Source: Pyrocephalus nanus
Lineage: Eukaryota > Chordata > Aves > Passeriformes > Tyrannidae
Assembly (NCBI GenBank): GCA_038380795.1
Contig: CM076267.1
Location: 38,254,232-38,318,231 of the forward strand
DNA: 64,000 nucleotides
Direction: 5' to 3'
Position numbers and translations under genes: made by a program. Position 1 is the stretch's first letter. Each line of letters opens with the position of its first letter. The notes below the pieces were generated by a model, which searched no databases, was not told the origin of the DNA, and was given only the letters and a program-made list of their open reading frames with translations. Below, piece by piece: positions 43,157 through 56,900 of this stretch.

Positions 43157-46100
43157 CCTCTATATTTACCTATAAATAATGAAGAAAGCACATGCCAGGC
43201 CAGAAAAAAAAAAAAAAAAGTAGTCTGATCTTTGGGTAACAGGGATCTTTGGCTTTCCAGCATTATCCAGTTCCTAGAAATGCTTGTGAGAAGACAAAAA
43301 AAAAAAAAAAAGAGGTCTGGTCTCTCCAAGAGCTCCAGCTTTCTCAGGAATTGTGTCTTTTTCTAGTGGGTCATTTTTTTTCCCCAGGATGCCTATTACA
43401 TTAAATCCTTCCACAGAGCAAAAATTAAGAGTAATTTCAAATAAAGCCTTATATTTCTACAAACTGCAGCAAGTGGCACAGTAACTATATTCCATTTTCC
43501 AGCTAACAGCTACAGTGTTTTATGAAGAGATCAGGGTGAACTGCACTCATAAGTGCAGCTTAATTACTTCTATTTCAACATTCACACAAAAGTAGTAGGG
43601 GATTCCAAGTTTTAAGTGTCTTCATTGGATAACTAAGAAAGAATAAGGAGAAACCTGAGGTACTGACAACAGAAGAAGGGATTTTCTTGGTCACCCTCTG
43701 TAAGTAATCAAGGCCATGATTGTCAGATACAGATGGAAAAATAAATGCTTAAAATATTTTGGTCTTTAACCAGCAGTACCTGGAAATCAGTTCCTCTGCC
43801 CACAAGCTTCAGACGTGATTTTTCTTCAATGCATCCTCAGAAAATTGACCCCCCTCAGCTGAACAAGAAAAATCCCAAATTTACAACAAAAGGAACCTCT
43901 CAGTTAACTTATCTCTGCTCAGCTATTTCTGAAGACCTTAATTATTACAACAGGACATTGCCTGTAAAGGTCTCAAAGGTCTGGATCATACAAGGCTAAA
44001 ACTAGTTTTTTGTGAAGTTCTGAAGCAGGGTGTGAATCAAGGCTGGTAATGAGCTGCAGATTAAACCCTGGCGCAATTTAAGCATCCAAAGCATAGATTT
44101 CAAGGCTGTCTACTAAATCCTGATTGAACTAGAACATCAGATAACTAAGAATTTTTCAGCTAAAGCAATGTAAGTTTATTCCATGCGCTTTAAACTTCCA
44201 GTTTGGTGGATTTTTTTTTTTTTTTTTGTTTTATCCTAAAATCAGTGGTGATGTCTTTAATCTCTAAAACTGGACAATAAGCTTGAAAAAGCCCCAGCTG
44301 AGCTTGCAGGAAGCTAGATTGAAAGGGCTGAAAGTTGTGTTGCTCAAACCTACTTTAGAGACCTGCCATTTGCAGAACTTTAAAAGGTTTCTCACATTTA
44401 CATTTATTAGTGAACGTGACAATTTATCATTCACCTGACACCATGTCAGAGGATTCACAAAAAATCTTTTTCGCCAAGTGCATTTACTTTTATTAGGATG
44501 ACCAAGGAGAAAATCCAGGATACAAATGCAATTTTTGTCAGGTTTCCACCGAGTTTTAACAGGCTGGATGGTTGATTTCAGAAGTTGTTACAGCTACAAC
44601 CTTGGGATGTACCCTTGGGGAAAGTGGGAAATGTGGAAAAGTTTCTGTTGGCTGAGCAAGATTCTTCTATTTTCAGCTACAACTTTTAATTACTGAGCAA
44701 CACATAATGTAAGTAAAGTAACAAAATCAAGACAAGTAACTGCCATTTGTTAATGTCACAAGAAGGTGGCATATTGGCTTAATGATTTACTCATTTTGGT
44801 CACACTTGAGGCACAATTGCCCCCCACATAGACAATGTCTGTGCACTGAATTCACCTGACAGGTTGCTTTCATTTTTTTTCTATTAAAAATGCTTTTTAA
44901 ATTCACTTCTTAAAACGGGCTCATATTTTCAAAAGACTTTTCCATAAAATTAAAAAGATGAGGAAAATTACTTTCAGTTAAAGAAGTACCAGATAAAATA
45001 CCTAGTTACCCTGAAATGAATCATGATCAATTTAAAATATAGTTACAACAGCAACGAACTCATTGAGTTTCACATTTTAATAGGTTTGTACCCTTAAAAG
45101 GTGCTTGAGGTGATACAGTTGAACTGTTAACATCATCTTTTACCTTGAAGGTAATAAAGGCATTTTATTCTTCATTATAATGTTTAATACATTTATCATT
45201 TGTATTTAATATGCCTTTGTCACATATTTAATGCTGCTACTGTAACCAATGATTCAAATAGGCAAATTTAACAAGTTTGGGTAAACTACAAGCTGCAAAT
45301 AATAAGCAGTATTAGACATCAAAAATATTAAAATTCACAGGTGCAACAGGTTTGTAGCCATATGGAATCCTATCCCAAATAAACAAAAGATGGGGTTGTT
45401 GAACTGGGAGTTAAAGTGTTCACTGCAGTTTTTCCATGTTAAGGCTTTTTGCAGTGTGATACCAGGGAAATTCACATTCATAAACTTCCCTTATCTGGCT
45501 GTCCAGAAATTTTCCAATAAAATGTAACCATTAGAGGCACGATAAGATCTGAACCCACCACAGGCAAATTTTCAAATACTTTAGGAGGCTATTTGATGAT
45601 TATCCACCCAGTAGATTGAAAGCAAGAGAAACCAGACTAATAGCACATCCAGTGAAATGGATTTCTAGTGTGAGAAAAAAAGACTTCTCAGACTATGTGG
45701 CAATTCACTGTTACTGGAATAAGAAAGATCTGTAGATAGAACTAATTACCATCTGCACAGTCCCAGAGCCTGTCACTCTGTTATCTCATGGGAGATGTCT
45801 TAGATGAGAGCTGGCTGCTTGCTGCTGTCTCCCTGCAGGTCAGATATGAATTCCAGGGTGACCATGGAATCAGATGCCACCCAGATACAAAAGACAATTT
45901 CCCAGTCAGACTAATGCCCTGCAGTGTCCACAGCGGCTGCGACCCCAGCCAGAACTCATCAGGCCAGACAAAGCCTGGGACAAACTTTCATCCTCTTCCA
46001 AAAAACCTTCTGCTGTCAGGGATCTGTGTCTGCTTTGCACCTTATTGACACATGTGTGACTAAAGGAGACAGTGTTCTGAAATGCATTGCATTTTAGGGT

Positions 46101-48819
46101 ATTTTCCTGCAGTTTTTAAGCCAGCACAATTATAACATTAATTACTTAAGAGTTAATCTTGCAAGCAAAGCAGCTGGAAGGTCAGCAGGAGAGAACAAGC
46201 TCTGTCCTGGCAGCATTAAAAGGGATATTGTGTTTAGAGGGGTACATAAGGTGATGAATGCTTTCACAGACTTCAAGAACCTTAAAATAAAATCCTCTAC
46301 GTTCATTTCTAACTGGCCAGAAAGATAAACTAAAGAGAAAAATAACCCTTTTCTCCCTCCACAATAACAGTCACATTGCTCACTAGGGAATATCTACCCT
46401 TGTAGACCTATGCCTTGTTAAGCAAAGCAAGAATTGGCCCAAAAATTGTCCATGTGACAGAAGATCAGGCATTATGTGTCTGAATCAGTGTTCACCATTA
46501 TCTGCTCACCCAGTAATCAGTAATTCCTTTTATCTACAGGGCAAAACTATTCCTGCCAGGAACCTTCTGTTGACATTCATAGTACAGTTACAAGTATGGA
46601 AGTATTTTCCAGTTAAGCCCACTTCCAATTAAGCCAATTTCCAATTAAGCCTACCCATGTTGGTAATCATAAGGTGGACTTGGCTCTTAATGTTGTCATT
46701 ATTCAAAAACAAAAGAGAGGATTAAAATCATATAGGCACACAATGAAAATTAAGGGTTCCACATTAGGCAGCTGCCTAATTCCCTTTAATTACAATTGTC
46801 TAAAAATAACCTCTAAGACTTAACTCTTTCAGCCCTCCATGGCACTTTCAACTGGAATCAGCTGAAATCTCCCCCCTAGAAACCCCAAGGCAGGTGTCAG
46901 CTTTTCTCTTCCTCACGAGGCTCTCAAGCAAACATTGTGCCAGTGTTAGTGATGTTCACAGAAGCCCTTAGTGATATTAATATTTCACTTGAGCAATAAT
47001 AACAGGGGAAAAAAGGAAAAAAAACCCGAGACAAACTCTTCAGCCATTTAATTTCAACAATGAATGCAAAAGGAATACTATGTCATGGAATACCATCCTT
47101 CAGAAACCAAAGTTCAGAATTATTTCTATATTTATTCTGGTTTATGTCACACTTATATTAAATTTTTTAAAAAATCAGCTTGAATACAAGTCTATACTAG
47201 AGGAGCAAATAAATCAAAAAAGGATTGTTTTCTTGACAAAGAGCACTTTTTTTTGGATACAGTATGTATTTAATCACAGAAATTAAAGAGGTTTGTCTCA
47301 CAAAGACTCCGGTAAACTTCTTAAAATCGGATTTGTCAGCTTCCAAGAACCCTCTCAGCTGTTCCTCACAGCAACACACAACAGCTAAGTTTAATAGGGT
47401 TTCCTTTGGGAAAAAGTCTGCAGGAATCAATTCTTTGTTCCAGTCCAAGCCCTCTGTGAACAAATGTTGGGGTTTATGTCACACACCGGAAGCATAAAAC
47501 TCATAATTAGTATCAAAGTCATTAAACCCCTTATTTAACCAATAATTTATTGTTGCATGTGTTGAAGGAAAAACATGAGGTGTTTTTTTTTTTTTGAAGT
47601 GGTTTTAACTCCATTTGGGTGGTAAGATAACAGAAACAGCTTTAAATGCTTAATTCAAGCTCAAAACGTTTCTGGAGCCTGGAAAATGGAAATTTTGGAG
47701 TCCTGTTTCGTTATGTGGGAACCTGACTGCAAATCACAGTCATTGCTTCATTATCTTATTGCTGATGAATTTCAAAGTACAAAACATTTCCAGTTTCAGT
47801 GTAAAGTTACACTCAATTAGGCAGACTTTTTGCAGGCTTTTTACTCAAGGTAATTTTATAGAAAAAAAAAAATCTATTTTCATCTATTGATTTTTTTCTT
47901 TGTTAGGAACTTCTACTGCTTTCTCACTTTTCAAGAGTTTCCTTATTTCCTGCCTTAGTGAGCTCCACTCACTGATATGAGAAATGAGCTTCAGCCTTCA
48001 GCTTGGAGTCATTTAAATGCTAGTCTTTGACTGAGACTGTTAAACTAAGAAACTGGTTTCAGGATCCAAACACTTGAAAAAAATTCAGCATTTCCAAACC
48101 CTACATGCACATCAGAATAAGCCACTAGGTACACACAGCCTTGAAATAGCTCTGTCCCTTGAAGTTAAGTAGCACAGAATTCCAGTTCTTTCTTAATTGC
48201 ATATCTACTGCAATTCCAAACCTTTAAGTTTTGTGAGGTTCAGGAAAGATTCCACTGTTTCTGCAGAGGAAACGAGCACAGACTTTGCACCTCACAAAAA
48301 AATTAACTCAAGCAGTTTTAGCAAAAGAACGTTCCATTTGCTCATTTCTTATAAATAAGAGACTGCATCAGGATTAAAGAAAATTAATGGGAGGATGGAA
48401 GTGAAGAAACTCCCCACTCTTCATCACCACTCTGCTTTAGAATACAAATTTACAGATAGTTTCCCAACTTTTCCACAGCTTGCTTATACTTCCATTAGAA
48501 AAGTATCAAGATTCCCCTTTCATAAAAAAATTAAGTCCATACATTCTTCACCGATTCTCATCCTTACCCAAGCACTGCAATTCATTCCTCAAACATAGGT
48601 AGAATGCCATTAATAATTCAATCTATACTGAAAGCACCAAATAAATAGAGGATACCTAGGCTCAGACACCATTAATCTTCACAAAACCTGGGTGGATTAA
48701 GTTAAATCACACTAGAAACTAGAGATAACATTTGGGAGGTTGTGTGCAAGACTGCACAGTGAAGTGACTAAATGAGAGAATTTACTTCCAGGAGGAAAAG
48801 AAATAAATAAAAATTTAGT

Positions 48820-48861
<42 letters not shown>

Positions 48862-49708
48862 CACTGCTGTTGGAGTTGCCCTTACTCTAATTTTCAAGCA
48901 GCCAAGGCAGTAGCACAATATACAACAACAGATATACATATTCTGACAATTGCAAACAGTTCTTTCATTTATAGAACAGAATTTCCTGTTAGGAAAATGC
49001 CCATAGTACTTGTTTATTTTAACTTTTACTGTAATCATTGAATTCTTCTGACATTTCTTTACATTGATGTCTCTCTGCTGTTAAACTGATTAAAACAGTA
49101 ACAGAAAACCTGCTGTAACTATTGCTGTTATGTCAGTGTAGAGAGAAACTGAAATTTGAGATCTATTGCAGTGCCAAGAATTTAAGTCACTTATAAAATG
49201 CCTGACAGATAAATCAGGGCTTGGGCCACTTTAACTTTGATCACAGAAATTTATGTTCATGTAATCTCTAAGCAAAATATAATTTATTTAATTAGGAATA
49301 AATTAATTCAAATAATTGTCATAATAATCAGCCTCTGAAGGGAAACCAAAGCTAAAGTTCAGTGTTAGCTGATAGGTGAAGAAAAGCTGTTGGAATATCA
49401 AGGCCATGTAAAGCAATTTTATTTATCTCCTTGTTCTGACAGAATGGACTCACATATGAGTCATAAGAGTTTGAACTGTGGTAAAGTATATATAAATAAG
49501 TGCTAAAAATGACAAGTAACTCAGCTGTTCCTATCCAAGCTGCCTCTGGAAGCTACATTTGATACTTTTCCCTTTGCAGAATACCCAGGATTTAAAATTG
49601 AATAAGTGTTCCTTATTTGTGCTAAGGTTTTCCTGCCAGAACAGTCTTGGAACAGCATACATGTTTTACTTTGTTTTGCTAGACAAGGCACGAGCAAACT
49701 CCAATAAA
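43157..49708. other. AT-rich non-coding stretch, no gene supported
   Basis: A runs lie at about 43203-43219 and 43297-43313, and a T run at about 44211-44227. A 16-bp unit repeats three times at 46607-46654 (TTCCAATTAAGCC core), and a pure A run of 37 bases lies at 48823-48859. A pyrimidine tract followed by CAG near 45838 resembles an acceptor, but the following open frame is unrecognised. No RNA gene is seen. Confidence 0.6.
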
Positions 49709-49713
49709 GTCCC
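49709..49713. other. Target-site duplication GTCCC (left) of solo LTR
   Basis: GTCCC precedes the TG at 49714 and recurs at 50053-50057. Confidence 0.8.
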
Positions 49714-49782
49714 TGTCGGGGTTGTGAACTAACTTGCCTCTCATTGGTTTCTGTGTTGCCATAGTTATTATATTGTCTCTTT

Positions 49783-49854
49783 GGATTGGCTAGTTGAATG
49801 GCCAATCCAGTCCTCCCCCCGCAGCCTTTATAAGCTGCGGGAGATTTGAATAAA
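49783..49854 (+). promoter_or_regulatory. LTR core promoter: inverted CCAAT pair, TATA box, AATAAA
   Basis: GGATTGGC (49783-49790) and GCCAATCC (49801-49808) form an inverted pair of CCAAT (NF-Y type) boxes 10 bases apart. A further ATTGG lies at 49743-49747. TATAA at 49829-49833 and AATAAA at 49849-49854 follow. Confidence 0.6.
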
Positions 49855-49928
49855 GCTCTCTTTGTCTGCTCTTCGCTGCTGGACTCCCTGCGTGCGGTGT
49901 GGTCTCTGTCTCCTGGCATAAGGGCCTA

Positions 49929-49962
49929 CGCCGCCCGTCCCTGCCACGAGGGACGGGCGGCG
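49929..49962 (+). other. 14-bp GC-rich hairpin in the 3' part of the solo LTR
   Basis: CGCCGCCCGTCCCT (49929-49942) and AGGGACGGGCGGCG (49949-49962) are perfect reverse complements around a six-base loop, GCCACG. It would fold strongly in RNA started from the TATA box. Confidence 0.7.
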
Positions 49963-50052
49963 GGGGTAGGGGGTGTCCTCAGCCCTGGAAACCTTCACCG
50001 AGCAGCCGGCAGGACAGGAGGACCCCCTAGAAACCCCCAAAGAACCGCAACA

Positions 50053-50057
50053 GTCCC
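50053..50057. other. Target-site duplication GTCCC (right) of solo LTR
   Basis: A perfect match to 49709-49713. Confidence 0.8.
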
Positions 50058-50862
50058 TCTTTATGGAAGAAAAATAGGACACCTGAGAAAAACCATGATC
50101 ATGAACAGCAGCCTCCTCTGGCATCCACCCACAACAATACATCAGGTCCACTTTAGTCCTCAGTAAATCTGGGCTGTGTTTCACTTTTAGTGCCATCGTG
50201 TATGGTGTTTACTTCATGGCAGAATCTTATTAATCCTCAAATTACCTCCTCACCCCAGAGCCCTCATCCTGAGAACCCTCTATTATAAAGGGTTCAGCCT
50301 TACTGAAGCCACGAGGCTGCTTTTCATTTTTGCCACGCTCACAAAGCAATGCCGTGGGGAAAGGGGATAATTGTTTGCTATTTCTGTGGGGAGGAGGAAA
50401 ACAGAAATAAAAAGAGAAAAGGAAAGCAAGGAGAGCTTAGAGGAAAAAACCAATTCTGCCCAGAGTAGATAACCAAGCAAATAATTTAGAGGGAAAAACA
50501 CAAACTCATTTTCTCCTGTGCCAGCGTTAGAGGATTTGGGACCAAGGGAACACAAACCCATGCCACACTCTTTCCTTTTTTTTCCCCAGTCACAAATCCT
50601 CAGAGGCTACCACTGCAAGTTGCATTATTTAAACAAGTGCCAGTAGCACTTGGGCAGCCCCCCCTCCCAGGAGCACCCCGAGGATGGGCACTGCTGGCAC
50701 ACCAGCGTGGGTTTAGAAAGAAAATAAAAAGCCTGCTGCTCAAACAAAACAACTGCATATTTTCAAAGAAGGGAAATATGTGCAAGCATAGTATTAAAAA
50801 TCAAGTCTCATCATTTGGTAGGAAATACTACAAAATTTGTCTGAATTACCTTGTACCAGCAA
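50058..50862. other. Non-coding stretch
   Basis: No gene, RNA gene or further repeat is recognised. Open frames on both strands are short and overlap one another. Confidence 0.5.
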
Positions 50863-50945
50863 GGTCACAGAATATGCAGAGTTGGAAAGGACTCACAGGA
50901 TCATTGAGTCACCAAGGCTCCGAGATAAACTTGTTGCTTCAATCA
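50863..50945 (-). mobile_element. CR1 LINE 3'-end fragment, minus strand
   Basis: TCACAGAATATGCAGAGTTGG, AAAGGACTCACAGGATCATTGAGTC and the following bases match the familiar inverted CR1 end (TCACAGAAT...GTTGGAAGGGAC...GATCATCGAGTCC). The right-hand limit is uncertain because the match fades after about 50920. Recognised by motif only. Confidence 0.65.
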
Positions 50946-53900
50946 GTGCAGGTCCCACCACCAGCACTGCTTTGCAACAATTTCTGTATTTATATTTGAT
51001 TTGCCATAACATGCCTAATACATGAGCAGGATCCTTTAAGAGAATTTTAGTAATATTTCATAACTTTTTTTTCTCTCTAAGATATTGGCTGCTGGGAAAT
51101 TCTAGCTGGACAAATAAGAAATTCCTAATCCTGTTCTTAACTACGACGACGTTTTGGAAATGGTCTTACTGAAGGAATTCAAAGTGAAGGAGGCCAAGCA
51201 ACAGGCAGCTTTAGAAAGCAACATTAGGTCTCAATTCTCCATGCATATGCTGGTTTGGTAAGCAAATCCTGGAGTCAATCTGAAATCAGAGTAACGAACA
51301 GAGGGATATTTTGACTCTAGAACATGCTAACAGGAACAGCTGCATCTTAGCAAGCAGGAAGCCAAAGGTTTTGTTTTTAATTTACTTGTACTACACACAT
51401 AAAAAAATAATTAGTATTTATTTCATTTAGTAAACCCTGGTTTAGAAAACCAGCCCCAGAGGACATTTTTGATGTGAGCAACTCAGGCTGTGTAGACTTT
51501 ACATGACAAATTTTAAGCTAAGAAAAATAGCTCATGCTGGAAATAAATCATTCTAGTAATCCACAAATGTCATTGTACAACAGTAAGAGAAGTATTGTGA
51601 AACTCTACCTGGAGGCGTTCTGGTAGTTTATTTAATAGCACTTATTTAAATTGTTCAGGAGCACGCCAGGCTAGTTTAAAGTGTTCATGCATTGTGTTTG
51701 TTGAGTATTAACATCGTACAGCTGCTGGTGGTTCACAGGCTTTAAAACTGGTAGGGAGCTATTAATGAAGTGGAGAGATTGCATACAGGAGATACATTAG
51801 GGGAATGTTGCTGTACAACCAGTCTCATAACTCAGTTTAATGCTTCCCACTGAAAGTTTAGGCACAACTGACAAAGCAGTGGCAATAAATTTTTTAACTC
51901 TTTCTATTCTAATTAGCACACTGTCCCTGAGGTGCCAAATCCACAGTGACACAAAAGAATTCCAAAAAACCAACTGCCTGTTCTATCACAGCCTCTCCAG
52001 TTGTGACACAAATGACTCGGTTTTGGCCACGTGCCCAGAGTTACTCATTTGAATCACCCAGAAATAACATTACCGTGCTAGGAAGTGGAGTTTGAGAGAC
52101 TTGGACTGATCGTGTGGAACCAGCAGTAAAACATTGTATGATTTTTCAGTAATTCACATGATATTATCAGTTTACTGGAGAGGTATGTTATGACATACAG
52201 CAAATGGGGTTTTTAGGGTTAATGCCACAAGTCCTATTCCTCAAGTCACCTTTGTTATTTTGGAGGTGCTTAATATTTGTCTGCAGTAGAAGGAAGTAGT
52301 TTTTCCTTCTGCTTGATCTCTACTCACAATTTGAAAGTTAAAAAGGATCCAAGCATTTTTCCGTTAATTCACAGCAAAACAAACTATTATGGCCTTGATA
52401 AAATAATCAATCTGTAGTGCCCTGAATGTCTTACCAAACCATTATCCTGTCTTTGGAAATACCTGGTATTTAAAATGACTCATGGCCATCAGAAGAACCT
52501 CAGACTCCAGTAGAGACATAGAGATGACTTGTTCAGTGCTTCATGAGGGTACCAAAATTCAGCACTCTCTAAACATTATTAAACTCTGGACTTACAAATA
52601 ATACTTCAGTTTTCTTTAATAGAAGACACTTATATTGCCTCATCACATTGATTCTCACTGAAGTAATATTTTAAAAGAGTTCAGAAAGCATTTATGGCAA
52701 ATAAATTCTTTGATATATATATTGGAGCTCCAAAGGGTATGCAGGAAATTTGGAGAAACACTAATACATGGAACAGTGTGGTGCAGAGGTATAAAAGGAA
52801 GAATTCCACGTGCCACTCCTTGTTTTGCTCTGAATGTCTTACAGGCAGTGTTGATAAAAATAAAATAAAGGAATGGCCAGGGAAAAGGAGCAAAAATAAC
52901 ATAGCAAAAACCTCATAACTTCTAATACTGTATATAAACCAAGTATCACCTCTTTCCTTTTTTTAAGTATCCTCTCCTAGAAATACTTTTTTAGAGAAGC
53001 TCTGGAACTTTTTCTGGACACCCAGAACAAATATAAGAATTTTAGGAGCAGGCAACAGTGTGTTCTAGTTTTCTCTGCATATATAAATTACGGCTAAGAA
53101 CAATACTAAAGAGAAAGACTGGCACGCTGTGTTTTTTTTCTGGAAATTAAAGTTCTGTTTCAGGGGAAAAGGTTATTCTTGGTCAGAATCTCACCTGACA
53201 GAATCAATAACATACTGAGTATGGGAGAGGGGAGGGAAAAAAAATAGAGTCCCATGTCAGAACAATTCCCATGATTGCCATTCCTAAAGCATTCACTTTC
53301 CAAAACCAGATAGTAAATAATGGCAGGAAATCAAAGGAGAAAAATATGTTTTGTCTGAAAATGCAGGTTTTTGACTCAAAAAACTCAGCTCCTTTTAATT
53401 TTAGCTTTAGAAAAATACAGTTTATCCGTTTATATTTTACATAAGGATATTAGTCAATAGATTAAATTTGTTACTGTTTTTTGACTTCAGTCACTAACGC
53501 ATCTGAAAAAAAAACCCCATAAATTGCAGAACTAAGCATGAAATCCAGAAGATATTTTGGCTATTCTTGGCTTGCTGAATTACAGGGTATGATTGTGCCA
53601 CAAGTTAAAATTCCCCCAAACTCTAAGCAGAACAACCAACCAAGCAAACAAAACAGACACGTTGATAAACTGCTACAAGAGCAATCCACCATTAAAACTT
53701 CCTAATATTTTCTAATCTTTCAAGCAGCCAGGCCAGGATTCCAAAATTTTTGTGGCATTGTATTCAGATGAGGCTCTGGAGTACTGAGCAATAAGTTTTG
53801 AAATATTTGACTCAGAATTTTCTCCGTTGCCATATTGCAACTGAAAATATCATAGTTCAGGCTCCAATGGTCACAGAAATAAAAATAAAAGCTAGAGATG

Positions 53901-56900
53901 ATGTGAAAAACTATGCTTTGAAACACCTTTGAAACACTGTTGAATTCAAGAATTTAGATGCAGAGAAACAGAAAAACATTTTAAAGTGGGTTTTAGTTTG
54001 TTTGGGGTTTTTTTGTTTGTTTTTTTTGTTTTGTTTTGGTTTTTTTTGTTTTTTTTTTGTTTGTTTGTTTGGGGGTTCTTTTTGTGTATTAATTCAAATT
54101 GTTCTCAACTGCAAAGAGCAGTGTGTCTGTGAGTGGGGGTAAAAATTAGAGAGAGCAGACAGCAGATTATTCCCTGTCAAAGGAAATTCGTAGCCCTTTC
54201 CAGGAATTAAAGAGCAATATGTTTAGACCACTTTGTAGCCCACATTCATAGGACTGATTATCCTTTAAGAGACAATACTTAACTATTAACTTTTTTAAAA
54301 TCACATATTTGACAGGGACATTGTACAAAAGCATGCAGGTGCAAGTATGAAAAGTTTACAGAGCAGCAGGAATGCTTATGGGCTCCCTGCTAGTCTCTCT
54401 TACTACCTTCTACAAGGTAATTTGAAAATTCTCAAGCAAAAGCAGCAGCAAAATGCATGAGAAAGCCCATTTTTTTCCTTTCAAATACTCTGAGGAGGTG
54501 GGTTTGTCTTTTTTTTTTTTTTTTCAGTTCAAAGGCAGTGAGATAAAATGGGAATATACAGTTGTCAAGTAACAGATGTTAATTTGCAGTTAATCTGCAC
54601 GTTGCTGTAGAGACTTGGTGAGAATTTTGGGGGGCTGAGAGAAAGTAGCACTGTAGAAACTGGCTGGAGGCTCTGATCTCCTCCTCTCTGGTCTCTCAAG
54701 CAGCATCATTTCAATCAGGGCTGCCAGTGAAGCTCAGAACCTGAAAATTCTTTCTCCAAAATAAAACAAGTGGAAAGATGCAGCCAGAGAACAGCTCCTT
54801 CCCCACGCCTTGGGAATTTGGAACATTGATATAGAAGGCACATCAAGGGTAATCAGGTCTAGTACCCTGGCAGATTGATATTAATTATTGACAACTTCAC
54901 TGTGACCCTTAAGAAGTATTTCAAAAAGAAAAGACAGTGTGGGCCAGACTAAATCTATGTAGACTTCTTCCAAAGATGATTTTTTGTTACTGTGTACACC
55001 TGCAGTAATGAAACAAAGTGAAATTATATATGGTTTAGAGTGCACACTTAACCTGAAGACAGAGCAACTGGTCTTTTCATATTATTTCTCTCAGGTGAAT
55101 TGAAAACTTCATTACAGGTTTTGATTAAGTCATTCTATGAGTAGCAACTCAGCAACTCTTTCCTCTAAAAGTTCGGAACACTCAGATAAGCAAGCCAGAT
55201 GCAGATAAAAGAAGTGTTTCAAAATGGAAAATAGAAAGCTGTGATTTTTTGAGTCAATCAGATGACATTCAACATCCAAGCAAAGGGAAACAGGGAAATC
55301 TGAAGAGTTTAAAAAGCACTGGGAATTCTGTGGAGCTGCAGCAAAAATAATGCTATTCAATAAAACCACACAGGGAATAATTCAGCTCAGTTCTGAAGTT
55401 CTTCATCAAATACCTTAAGACTATCTTAGAAATTATAATACAAAGGACAGCATGGTTCAGCAGACACAACCATCCAGCCTTTAACTGCAAGTACTGCAGT
55501 GCCTTACAGCAACAAAATAATTAAAATCTATTTCTCAGAGGCCATTTAGCTTCTTCAGTCAACTGTTTTGAAAAGGAGCAGATCTTCATCACCCACCCCA
55601 CCACTACCACGTCTTTTCCACAGCAGCATAATGCAAAGCAGAGCCCATCAGACTTTACTGTATGCCAAGTTAATAAAAGCAGCAGATAGCATCTTAAAAG
55701 CTGATAATTAAATTGATATCAGAGGCTATAGAGCTACTAGTCCTATTTTGCTCTGTTAATCAGATGCAGAAGCTCAAACTAAAAGGATCTAAAACAAATA
55801 AAAGGCTCCTTGATACAAAAACCGGGATGTTTATATGTGACATACCATGCTGTAGAAAAGCCTCCCACACAACCAAATTCCTTAACTTCTGAAACTGCTT
55901 ATAAATATTAATACAATACCATAATCCATTTAATTCTCAACATCTTTCTAAATTTGTAACAAGGATTTCAGAAGTCAACTATTTCATCTTCAAATACATG
56001 CTAAAATGTGAAGGCAAGAACTGTCACTTAAAAACCACCTACAGCCTTAAAAAAAAGAGAGGCTATAACCTGCTGCTACAGCTACAGTTAATTCCCCAGA
56101 AAAATTCTCCACAAGACTCTAGAGAGTCAGTTTTACTCACAAGCAGTCTTGAAAACACCCAATAAATAAACAGGGCTGTATTCTGGATTGCGTTAATTGA
56201 GGCTCCAGTCATGGATATCTTTCCTTCCGTGAATCCAAAAACCCCACCGAAACGTGGAGATCTTCAAGTACATTTTACACAGCTTTGATATCAACAGAAG
56301 GAGCTCAGGAATCAGTTTAAAGGCTGCTTCCGTACTACTTGTCCCAGTAACAAAGACTATCTCCCAACTGACTGTCTGAATTCTTGTTGCAGAGCAGGAA
56401 CTTGCTTGGTTGCCTTGAAAAGAACCTTTTCGCACTGGAAAAGGATCAGGAAACGCAGCAAGTGATTATTAGAAGTTTAGCAAAGCAACTGAAAACTAGA
56501 ATCAAGGACTTGCAGAGTCATATTATCGATTAGATCTGGGTCTGCCGTGTGATGTTACTCTAGTTAGCATGGTGGAAAAGGCCTACGTTAATTAGTACAA
56601 TAATTAAACTCCTCACTGTTCAATTCAATAAATCAGTGGATGAACAGCATAATTTATTCTTCTCCTTGGCTAAAGAATACTTCAGACAGCAATTTAGAGG
56701 AGACATCCATTCCAAACTCTAGTCAATAGTGTTTGCCTATTTTAATAATTGAATAATGAATTATTTGAATTATATACCTCCCTATATAAAGAACCTAAAA
56801 GGTCTTTAACTCCCAAGTACTTGGTTAATTATCTTTAGGATTTTGATACTTCTGCTAAAACTTGAAGTATACATTAAAATAACATTTTGCAGGGGGGTTA

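Larger units (their letters stand above)
49714..50052 (+). mobile_element. Solitary LTR, 339 bp
   Basis: The ends are TGTCGGGGTT and AACCGCAACA (8 of 10 positions inverted-complementary), flanked by perfect GTCCC duplications. It holds three CCAAT boxes, a TATAA box at 49829-49833, AATAAA at 49849-49854 and a GC-rich 3' half with a 14-bp hairpin. The orientation is plus from the order of TATA and poly(A) signal. No internal retroviral sequence is present, so it is a solo LTR left by recombination. I cannot name the family. The overlapping open frames on both strands are shadows. Confidence 0.82.

Noticed and set aside
45838..46048. Pyrimidine tract plus CAG followed by an open frame, a possible exon
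   Set aside because: The frame has no recognisable domain, overlaps another frame of similar length, and no partner exon was seen.
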